DNA from: Bacillota bacterium
GTDB lineage: Bacteria > Bacillota > Clostridia > Oscillospirales > Ruminococcaceae
Assembly: GCA_023413185.1 (NCBI GenBank)
Contig: JAEZQD010000109.1
Location: 1 to 20,600 of the forward strand
Direction of reading: 5' to 3'
Length of the DNA: 20,600 nucleotides
This document shows, piece by piece, positions 14,383 to 20,600 of the stretch. The stretch's first letter is position 1. The number at the start of each line of letters is the position of its first letter. The translations under genes and the position numbers were made by a program. The notes below the pieces were generated by a model. It had not been told where the DNA came from and made no database searches. It worked only from the letters and a program-made list of their open reading frames with translations.

Positions 14383-14397
14383 TTGTTCTCCTTTCCG

Positions 14398-15375
14398 TCA
14401 AAACAGCGCCTGTTCTTTGTCGATTTTGCGAATTACCCCGTTTGCGAGAAAGACCGTAATACAACCGACAACCGCTTGGTAAAAGCTTGCCGCGGAGGTC
14501 ATTCCCACATCGTTGGAATTGCGAAGCATGATGTATACCAGCGTGTCGATGGTGTTTGTGACGGAATACAATGCGCCCGTGTTGCGGGGTACGCTGTAAA
14601 ACAGTCCGAAGTCCGAGTTAAAGATGCGCCCGATGGCAAACAAGGTGGTGATGATGATAACGGTCTTTAGCATTGGCAGGGTGATATAGCGCACCTGCTG
14701 CCATTTGCTCGCCCCGTCTAGCGTCGCCGCCTCGTAATACTCCGAACTGATGCCCGATATCGTCGCAATGTAGATGACGATGTTGTAACCTGTGTACTTC
14801 CACAGCTGGAAAAACGTCAAGATAAACGGCCACGCCTTGGTTTCAAAATACCAGTTCATTCTCTCGAGCCCAAGCGACTCAAATAGGTTGTTTAAAAACC
14901 CGTTGTCGAAGCTCAAGAAAGAAAACGCAAGGTAGCTTATTACAATCCACGACAGAAAATACGGCAGAAAAAACGAGCTCTGGTACAGTTTTGACAACCG
15001 TCTGTTGTGCAGCTCAGTCAGTGTAATGGCCATTACCACAGGCACCACGATGCCAAGGATAATGAAGAGAAGATTGTACAGCACCGTGTTTTTTGTTGCC
15101 TGCAAGATATTGGGTGAGGCAAACAAAAACTTAAAGTTACTCAGCCCAACCCATGGACTTCCAAAGATACTGGAGAAGAAGCCGCCTGCATAACGATATT
15201 TTTTAAACGGCAGCAGTACACCAATCATTGGTATGTAGTTGTTGATAATAAGTACGATTACCCCCGGCAGCAGCATCAACAAATAGGACAGGTTGGTGCG
15301 CAGGCTGCGCGCTGTGCCAATCCGTTTTCCTTTGTATGCGAGCGGTACCGGTTTAGCCTTCCTGGCTGTTGCCAT
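14398..15375 (-). CDS. Carbohydrate ABC transporter permease (LplB/YteP type)
   Basis: The 325-residue permease partners the LplC-type protein. Near the N-terminus it has the subfamily stretch LMLLPGVIVLIINNYIPM, then PFKKYRYAGG and WVGLSNFKFLF. The EAA loop YYEAATLDGASKWQQVRYI sits in the C-terminal half and is followed by TLPML. Five to six helices are visible. I placed the start at ATG 15375, with GGAAGGGAG about 12 nt upstream; an adjacent in-frame TTG (15378) would fit that site slightly better. The frame is open a further 105 codons upstream through hairpins and repeats, which is chance rather than coding. It is the first gene of the transport cassette, separated from the response regulator by a terminator and so probably served by its own promoter. 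Confidence 0.93.
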   Translation of the reverse strand: MATARKAKPVPLAYKGKRIGTARSLRTNLSYLLMLLPGVIVLIINNYIPMIGVLLPFKKYRYAGGFFSSIFGSPWVGLSNFKFLFASPNILQATKNTVLYNLLFIILGIVVPVVMAITLTELHNRRLSKLYQSSFFLPYFLSWIVISYLAFSFLSFDNGFLNNLFESLGLERMNWYFETKAWPFILTFFQLWKYTGYNIVIYIATISGISSEYYEAATLDGASKWQQVRYITLPMLKTVIIITTLFAIGRIFNSDFGLFYSVPRNTGALYSVTNTIDTLVYIMLRNSNDVGMTSAASFYQAVVGCITVFLANGVIRKIDKEQALF

Positions 15376-15647
15376 CAAAACAAAAAACTCCCTTCCACCT
15401 ATTTTTTCTTCGATCGAATTACTCCCCCGGCATTCGAATACCAATCCTTTTAATTGAAGATGGGTATACGCCGGCAGCACCCATATGGAATGCTCTTGTT
15501 TATCACATGCATATCGTACCACTCGGGGGGCTGTGTAAAAAATAAACAAAGTTGCCATATCGTCTTCATTTTTTACTGGTTGCAAGGACAAGATTGTGCA
15601 ACAAGATTTTGCTAGTTCGCAAGCAGTGCGGCAGCAACAAGACGGCA
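15376..15647 (-). promoter_or_regulatory. Control region of the permease cassette
   Basis: This gap holds no supportable gene. Reading toward the permease, ACAAGA occurs three times in the same orientation on the plus strand (15588, 15601, 15637), twice as GCAACAAGA (15598-15606 and 15634-15642). A weak promoter candidate follows on the minus strand, TTTACA (15534-15539) and TACGAT (15513-15518) with a short 15-bp spacer. Two palindromes lie nearer the gene, ATTCGAAT (15432-15439) and TTCGATCGAA (15409-15418), with centres 22 bp apart. Direct repeats upstream of a weak promoter are what an AraC-type activator would need, and one is encoded next door. The link is inference. Confidence 0.45.
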
Positions 15648-15687
15648 CCCCACCCACTATGCGAAACATCGCGCATAGCGGGTGGGG
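15648..15687. repeat. Long GC-rich inverted repeat
   Basis: Sixteen-base arms at 15648-15663 and 15672-15687 pair with one A-C mismatch around an 8-nt loop. No T-run follows in either direction. It lies just past the response-regulator terminator and before the cassette control region, so it may act as a second block to read-through or as an RNA stabiliser. Confidence 0.7.
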
Positions 15688-15699
15688 CACTTAAGGCGC

Positions 15700-15733
15700 A
15701 AAAAAACCGCCCGAAACAACGTTCGGACGGTTT
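15700..15733 (-). terminator. Terminator of the sensor/regulator operon
   Basis: On the minus strand AAACCGTCCGAA (15722-15733) pairs over 12 positions with TTCGGGCGGTTT (15704-15715), including one G-T pair. The loop is six bases and seven T residues follow (15706-15700). It lies 20 bp past the response-regulator stop. Confidence 0.93.
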
Positions 15734-15753
15734 GTATTACGAATATCCTGCGC

Positions 15754-17373
15754 TTAGGCCGAGGGCTTTCCCAGCAGCTCACGGTACTCGGACGGCGTCA
15801 TGCCGACATACCGTTTAAACAACTTGGAGAAATAGTGCGGGTTGGGTATGCCCACAAGGTCGGCAACCTCGTATGCCTTATATTCTGCACTGCCGAGCAG
15901 GTCTTTTGCGCGCGCGATGCGGATCTCGTTGAGATAGTCTACAAAATTGACCCCCAGCTCCTTTTTAAACAGGCGGCTGATATACGATGGGCTAGCGTAA
16001 ACCTCCGCCGCCACCTGCCCGAGCGTGACGGGCTGGGCGTAGTTTTGGTTTAGGTAATCCACCGTGCGGCGCAGCAAAAGCTTCATGCTGCCCGCGGCAT
16101 ACTCCGCTATCTTCGCCGCGGCGCGGCGCACGATGCTCTCGAGCAGCCCGTTTAAATCGGCGGTGCTGTCGCAGCGCTCAATCATCTGGTACAGGTTTTC
16201 CTCCCCCGCATTCTGCGGCAGGCGCGCGTCGCTTGTCAAAATAGCGGATGCGCGTATGGTGTTGATGACGGTGATCGTATCAAAATAGAACTTGCGGATA
16301 AACTCCTTGTCGGTAAGACCCATGCCGTTGATGCAGCTCAGCAGCTCTTGGGCACAGGCGGACGCGCCGTCCGCGTCACCGTCCTTAACCAGCTCAAAGA
16401 TGCGTGAGCGCAGCTCGTAAAGCATGTGATCGTCCGAGGCGTTCTCCGCCGCCTCGTCGCAGAATATCAGCGCGTTTTCGCCCAGATAGAACTTGCGCGC
16501 AAGCGCCTCGCAGCACTCGTGAAACCGATCGCACAGGGTGTCGATTCCTTGGTCCTCATGAGAGACGGCAAGCGACAGGGTAAACCCGAAGCATTGCTTT
16601 ACCACCTGCTGCAGCGCATAACAGCACTCGCGCAGCGACTGCCCCTGAAGCTGGGCGGCGCGCGGCATGAGAATGAACACCATGCGCCGTGAGTTGATGG
16701 ATACGGTCTGCACACTGCCAAGGTCGCCAAACGTCTCCTCAAACGCGCTGGCAACACCGTATCGCGCTAAGGTCCCCGTGCCCTCCTCCGGCTCCTCCGC
16801 GCTGTCCTGGCGGCTTTCACATTCCGCCGCAATCAGTACGTAGCGCCCAATGGCAAGCCCGAGCTGTCTGCCCTCCTCGGGTATCATCTCTGCGGATACC
16901 CCGGTAAGCAGATTGTACAGGTAGCGTTCGCGTATTACCGGCAGATTCTTTTCGTACAGCTGCTTGATGCGCTGAGTCTCGCTGTCGGCGGTGCTCTGCT
17001 CCTTGAGAGACTGCACCGCGCGGCGCACCACATCGTACAGCTGCTCGATGCGGGTGGGCTTTAGGATGAAATCAAACGCCTCCAGCTTAATTGCCTGGTA
17101 GGCATAATCAAAGTCGCGGTACCCCGTCAGGATGATGACGCGGCTGTCGGGCACCAACCGCCGGATGTTGCGCACCATCGTCAGCCCGTCTACCTGCGGC
17201 ATCTTGATGTCGGTGATGATGATGTCGGGAAGCAGGCGCTCTATCAGCTCCATACCCTGCTGCCCGTCGCTTGCCTCGCCGCAGATGGTGCAGCCGAGCT
17301 GCTCCCAATTCAGTACGCTCCTTATCCCTTTTCGTATAATCGGTTCGTCGTCGATGATAACGGTTTTATACAT
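15754..17373 (-). CDS. Response regulator, YesN/AraC type
   Basis: This cytosolic DNA-binding regulator is phosphorylated by the kinase encoded upstream. The 539-residue protein has a receiver domain (residues 1-120) with acidic pocket Asp8-Asp9, phospho-acceptor Asp55 in ITDIKMP, Thr83 and Lys105. A long middle region of about 300 residues, including helical parts, is followed by an AraC-type double helix-turn-helix (about 433-536) with PSYISRLFKKELGVNF and NPHYFSKLFKRYVGMTPSEYR. ATG 17373 has AAAGGAGG close by. It lies 48 nt after the kinase gene. The family typically activates sugar-uptake operons nearby, here most likely the two permeases and the binding protein downstream. The size is normal for YesN proteins with the extended middle region. 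Confidence 0.95.
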   Translation of the reverse strand: MYKTVIIDDEPIIRKGIRSVLNWEQLGCTICGEASDGQQGMELIERLLPDIIITDIKMPQVDGLTMVRNIRRLVPDSRVIILTGYRDFDYAYQAIKLEAFDFILKPTRIEQLYDVVRRAVQSLKEQSTADSETQRIKQLYEKNLPVIRERYLYNLLTGVSAEMIPEEGRQLGLAIGRYVLIAAECESRQDSAEEPEEGTGTLARYGVASAFEETFGDLGSVQTVSINSRRMVFILMPRAAQLQGQSLRECCYALQQVVKQCFGFTLSLAVSHEDQGIDTLCDRFHECCEALARKFYLGENALIFCDEAAENASDDHMLYELRSRIFELVKDGDADGASACAQELLSCINGMGLTDKEFIRKFYFDTITVINTIRASAILTSDARLPQNAGEENLYQMIERCDSTADLNGLLESIVRRAAAKIAEYAAGSMKLLLRRTVDYLNQNYAQPVTLGQVAAEVYASPSYISRLFKKELGVNFVDYLNEIRIARAKDLLGSAEYKAYEVADLVGIPNPHYFSKLFKRYVGMTPSEYRELLGKPSA

Positions 17374-17421
17374 AGACGCCTCCTTTATGTCATAACCAGT
17401 TGCGGGTTTGTAAGGCTATTG

Positions 17422-19290
17422 CTACGTGATGAAACCTTCTGCGGGTCTGACGGGTATTACCACCACAGCGCGGGTAAACACACCCTTTTCGCTCTGTATC
17501 CGCAGCCCGTACTGCGCGCCGTAAAACAACTTGATGCGCCGGTTGATGTTATCAAGCCCTACGCTTTTACGCTTTGTATTATCCTTTTGGGCAAAGTAAG
17601 CGCTGTCGTCCATGGCAAGGCGCTCGTTGATCTGCGCAAGCTCCTGCTCGTCAAGACCCGTGCCGTTATCCTCCACCGTAATCTGCAACAGGTCGTACTG
17701 CACGTGGGCCTTGATGGTAACCACACAAGGTCTGCCTGCGTTTTCCACCCCGTGGTAGATAGCGTTCTCCACAAGCGGCTGAATCAGCAGCTTTGGCAGC
17801 TTGACCGGCAGTGCCGCGGGCTCGATGGACTGCTCTACCCGCAGCCGGTCCTCAAACCGCTTGGTCAGGATGAAGATGAAGTTGTCGATGTAGCGCAGCT
17901 CCTCCTCAAAGGTAATACAGCCGCTACCGCGCATAATACCCGCTTCCATCAGCGACGAAAGCGCTGTAATGGTTTTGCTTATCTCGGGCATATTGCCCAG
18001 TATCGCCATCCAATTGATGGTCTCTAGCGTATTAAATAAAAAGTGGGGGTTGATCTGAGACTGCAGCGCCTTCAGCTCCGCCTCGCGGCGGGTAAGCTGT
18101 TCGCGGTACACCCATTTTTCCAGCGTCGAGATATCGCGTGCCATGCGATTAAACGCGTCGCCCATAAAGCCGAGCTCGTCCTTTCGCGCAAGCGAAAGCT
18201 GCACGTTCTCCTCCCCGCGCTGCAGCCGCTCCATCGCACGAACCAGCTTGGAGAGCGCGCCGACGATATCCACCGCCATAAACAGCCCAATCAGCGACAT
18301 AAACGCCACCGCGACAACACAGGCAAGAATGATTACGCGCCGTATTTCATACGCGTCTTTATACAAACTTTCGAGCGAGATGCTTGAAACCGCAATCCAG
18401 TTGAGTTCCTTTATCGTGGTATAGGTCACAAGCCGCCTGTTGCTGACGTCCTCGGTCCATCCGCTGGTGCCTTTGCTTACAAACTCCGGCATTGCGGTGG
18501 ATTCATCCAGCCTGTTCTCGAGCATGATTGCGCCGTCGGGGGACAGGATGCGCACGTTGCTGATATCATCGCTGATAATACCCTCAAACGCATTTGCCAG
18601 ATACTGCGGGTCTACGAGAATAATCAGCGTCCCGGTTCTGTGGTAGGTATCGTGGTGAAACATGGCGCGGGCGAGCATGATATTTTTGACCGTGCCGTTT
18701 TCGGTGTCCATGTACCACAACGGCTCGCCCTTTGCGGTGGCGGCCATGGTCTGCACCTTAGAAAGCAGCTCGGGATGATCGGCGAAAAGCGTGCGAAGGG
18801 TTGCGTTAGACAAGCTGTTGTTTGCGTAAAAGTTCACGCCGTTGCTTGCAAATAGACCGACAGAGTTCAACCCATCGCGGCTTGAAATGGTATTCTTGAG
18901 AATGCCGCCGATTGCAAGGTCGTTATCGTAGCTTCTCAGCGCATTACGGTCCGCAATATTCTGATCAATCAGCTTATAGATGCGCGCGTCGGACAACAGG
19001 TCTGCCGATACCCCCTCTATAGAGGCGGCACAGTCGGTAAGCCGCAGCCCCACCATCTGCAGAATGTCCTGCGAGTACTGCACCGATTTTGTTTTCAGTG
19101 CCTCCTCGGTGCTGCGGTAGCTGATAAAGCTGATGGTGACAAGCGGAATAAGGATTAGGATGTTAAGCACCAAAACAAGCTTCACCTTAATGGGCAGGTT
19201 GCGGTAAAAGGTCTTTGCGCCGCGCAGCGGTCGTTTTATCATCGCCCAAACGGAATGCGGCTGCCTTGCGGATGTGCTCGTTTCTTTCAT
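17422..19290 (-). CDS. Sensor histidine kinase, YesM type
   Basis: This 622-residue membrane kinase senses an external cue and phosphorylates the AraC-type regulator. It has a first membrane helix (about 36-57), a large extracellular sensor (58-318, Cache-like by size and context), a second helix (about 319-342) and a HAMP linker (343-395). The His-kinase domain has phospho-acceptor His416 in QINPHFLFNTLE. The ATPase domain has the N-box PLVENAIYHG (505-514), G1 DNGTGL (541-546) and SVGLDNINRR (576-585). All catalytic motifs are intact. ATG 19290 has AGGAGG 8 nt upstream. It follows the truncated binding-protein gene by 135 nt and precedes its regulator. The ligand is probably a sugar or a sugar-loaded binding protein. 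Confidence 0.95.
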   Translation of the reverse strand: MKETSTSARQPHSVWAMIKRPLRGAKTFYRNLPIKVKLVLVLNILILIPLVTISFISYRSTEEALKTKSVQYSQDILQMVGLRLTDCAASIEGVSADLLSDARIYKLIDQNIADRNALRSYDNDLAIGGILKNTISSRDGLNSVGLFASNGVNFYANNSLSNATLRTLFADHPELLSKVQTMAATAKGEPLWYMDTENGTVKNIMLARAMFHHDTYHRTGTLIILVDPQYLANAFEGIISDDISNVRILSPDGAIMLENRLDESTAMPEFVSKGTSGWTEDVSNRRLVTYTTIKELNWIAVSSISLESLYKDAYEIRRVIILACVVAVAFMSLIGLFMAVDIVGALSKLVRAMERLQRGEENVQLSLARKDELGFMGDAFNRMARDISTLEKWVYREQLTRREAELKALQSQINPHFLFNTLETINWMAILGNMPEISKTITALSSLMEAGIMRGSGCITFEEELRYIDNFIFILTKRFEDRLRVEQSIEPAALPVKLPKLLIQPLVENAIYHGVENAGRPCVVTIKAHVQYDLLQITVEDNGTGLDEQELAQINERLAMDDSAYFAQKDNTKRKSVGLDNINRRIKLFYGAQYGLRIQSEKGVFTRAVVVIPVRPAEGFIT

Positions 19291-19336
19291 GCCGCTTTCC
19301 TCCTGTTTGGGTGCGACGCTCCCCCCCGAAGGGCAG

Positions 19337-19414
19337 ACGGCGCAACGCCGTTTGCTGTGCGGTGGGGCTGTGTGCTACCGGTTGTATTCAAAGGCAGTCC
19401 TCGCGGCACTGCCT
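19337..19414 (-). other. Intergenic hairpins between binding protein and kinase
   Basis: Two stems lie in the 135-bp gap. AGGCAGT/ACTGCCT (19392-19398 with 19408-19414) has only TTT after it on the minus strand. ACGGCG-CAA-CGCCGT (19337-19351) has no T-run. Either could be a weak terminator or processing site that lowers kinase expression relative to the binding protein. Neither is a convincing full stop. Confidence 0.45.
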
Positions 19415-19425
19415 GTATGAAGCCG

Positions 19426-20600
19426 TTACTCATTGGCTTTTATGGCGTCCGTCCACAGCTGCTCGGGCGAAACCCTGCCCTGAAGCATATGGGGAAACTG
19501 TTTGATAATATAATCCTCCCACACCGTGCGGTCAATAAAGCTGTCAGCGGGCCCTACCAGCGCGTTTGCGGTATTCACGAGCGAAAGCCCCTTTTGGGTG
19601 AGGCGGTTATAGGTGATATCATACTTCTCAATATCCACGTTGCTTATCATACCCGTCTGCTCGGCAAGTTGAGCCGCCGTTTGTTCGGACGCCAAAAAAC
19701 GCAGCAGCTTTTGCACCGCAGCGGTCTTGTTTGGGTCACGCATCGCCTTATTGCTGGCGTAAAAGATACCGCAGCCCATACCGTACACCATGTCGGACGC
19801 GGTCTGGGTATCGCTTACGGTTGGGAACGGGATGATATCCACCGAAGGGTCGGACACCACATCGGGGATAAACCACGAGCCCTGCACAAGCATGGCCGCC
19901 TTTTTCTGGGTAAACAGATTGTTGCGTTCGGAGCTTGTCAGGGTGTAGTAATCTTCGGGGAACGCCCCGTTTTGGTACAGCTCGCGCATCAGGTACATCG
20001 CCTGTATGTAGCAGTCGCTCACACGACCGTTCTGTATCGGGTTTTCCACCCCCTGCTTGCCGCCCGTCATCATAACAAGGTTTTGGTACAGGTAGCTGCC
20101 CTCCGCCTCGCTGTTGTACGCAATGGGGATAACCCCTTTGCCGCGCAAAACCCGAACCGCCTTAAGCAGCTGCTCGTAGGTCGTGGGCACCTCCAGTTCG
20201 TACTGTTCAAAGATGTCGGTATTGACAAACAGCGCCTCGAAGATGATCTCTACCGGCAGCCCGTAGACCCGGTTATCAAACGTGACATACTGCCACATCT
20301 CTTTGTTAAAGCTGTGCTTAAATGCAAGGCTTGTCTGCGTAGGGACATAGGAATCCGCCTTGTTCGACGAGCCCAATGGGCAGCTGCCGTAAACGCTATA
20401 TTGACCGTTATCGTCGGGGGCTGCGTCAATCAAAGCGGTTAGCTCCGCGACCTTACCCGCTTCAATCAGGCTGCGAATATCCGAGCCGGGCCACAGCCCG
20501 AACACATCGGGGTCGTCGCCCAGCGCAAATCGTGTTTTAATGCTCGGCAGAAAATCGTCCCCGAATACCGAACCGTTTTTGACGGTAACACCGGGGTTCT
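19426..20600 (-). CDS. Extracellular solute-binding protein (5' end cut)
   Basis: The frame is open to the window edge, so the N-terminus, including any lipoprotein signal, is missing. The 391 codons present form most of a family 1 (MalE/UgpB-like) carbohydrate-binding protein: DPDVFGLWPGSDI, VYGLPVEIIFEALFVNTDIF, VPTTYEQLLKAV, KAAMLVQGSWFIPDV and a C-terminal EDYIIKQFPHMLQGRVSPEQLW. Sequence 5' of the GTG at 20505 reads in frame and is protein-like, so that GTG is internal. It is encoded ahead of the YesM/YesN pair and, in this window, is not next to the permeases. It may be a sensing partner of the kinase or the binding protein of another importer lying beyond the edge. It differs clearly from the LipO-type binding protein downstream. 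Confidence 0.92.
   Translation of the reverse strand, partial: NPGVTVKNGSVFGDDFLPSIKTRFALGDDPDVFGLWPGSDIRSLIEAGKVAELTALIDAAPDDNGQYSVYGSCPLGSSNKADSYVPTQTSLAFKHSFNKEMWQYVTFDNRVYGLPVEIIFEALFVNTDIFEQYELEVPTTYEQLLKAVRVLRGKGVIPIAYNSEAEGSYLYQNLVMMTGGKQGVENPIQNGRVSDCYIQAMYLMRELYQNGAFPEDYYTLTSSERNNLFTQKKAAMLVQGSWFIPDVVSDPSVDIIPFPTVSDTQTASDMVYGMGCGIFYASNKAMRDPNKTAAVQKLLRFLASEQTAAQLAEQTGMISNVDIEKYDITYNRLTQKGLSLVNTANALVGPADSFIDRTVWEDYIIKQFPHMLQGRVSPEQLWTDAIKANE

Noticed and set aside
15376..15690. In-frame extension of the LplB-type permease by 105 codons
   Set aside because: The extra residues are Cys-rich and unlike any permease N-terminus. The stretch crosses a long hairpin, repeats and a candidate promoter, and a ribosome site lies just before the ATG at 15375.
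19255..20442. 395-codon open frame on the plus strand
   Set aside because: It is antisense to the solute-binding protein and kinase start, has a His/Arg/Gly-rich composition typical of a shadow frame, and lacks a recognisable domain.
1..20600. Mobile elements, CRISPR arrays, tRNA or rRNA genes, toxin-antitoxin pairs
   Set aside because: Searched by eye on both strands. I found no transposase, integrase, regularly spaced repeats, cloverleaf or rRNA-like sequence, so none is reported.

Overview
The window reads as a chromosomal segment of an uncultured or gut-type Firmicute of the class Clostridia, most likely near Oscillospiraceae/Ruminococcaceae. The grounds are strong AGGAGG-type ribosome binding sites, a T-box leader on the aminoacyl-tRNA synthetase operon, YesM/YesN-type two-component genes, Lpl-type sugar permeases and a moderately GC-rich composition (an impression, not counted). 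I see no phage, insertion sequence, CRISPR, tRNA or rRNA.

Layout. 1-1239 (+): C-terminal part of an ABC exporter half-transporter, cut by the window edge. 1326-2600 (-): purA, convergent with it, with a shared-gap terminator. 2747-5588 (-): a possible four-gene unit of luxS, a condensation/alcohol-acetyltransferase-fold acyltransferase, a 77-residue basic coiled-coil protein and a zinc-ribbon membrane protein. It ends in a terminator whose loop also holds the -35 of purA. 5698-6354 (+): queT (queuosine-precursor transporter) behind a structured leader that is a candidate preQ1 riboswitch. 6501-7409 (+): a lipoprotein form of the MltG/YceG peptidoglycan transglycosylase. 7524-7940 (-): an orphan four-helix membrane protein. 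8098-11604 (-): the hisS-aspS operon with a complete T-box leader, in which I can read an Asp specifier (GAC), the antiterminator with its UGGC bulge, the terminator and a perfect-consensus promoter.

11840-20600 (-): a carbohydrate uptake and sensing island. In transcription order it holds a truncated extracellular solute-binding protein, a YesM-type sensor kinase, a YesN/AraC-type response regulator, a terminator, a regulatory region with repeats, two Lpl-type permeases, and a DUF3502/LipO-type lipoprotein binding protein with its own terminator. No ATPase gene is present, so the transporter probably borrows a shared MsmX/MsmK-type ATPase encoded elsewhere.

How the parts work together. The kinase/regulator pair most plausibly activates the downstream permease cassette in response to a sugar, perhaps with the upstream binding protein as co-sensor. 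The T-box couples both HisRS and AspRS to uncharged tRNA-Asp. Three intergenic gaps show terminators packed against, or overlapping, the next gene's promoter. The least characterised part is the luxS-linked acyltransferase/coiled-coil/zinc-ribbon unit. I found no clear evidence of a wholly new system. The best candidates for something undescribed are that unit and the queT leader.
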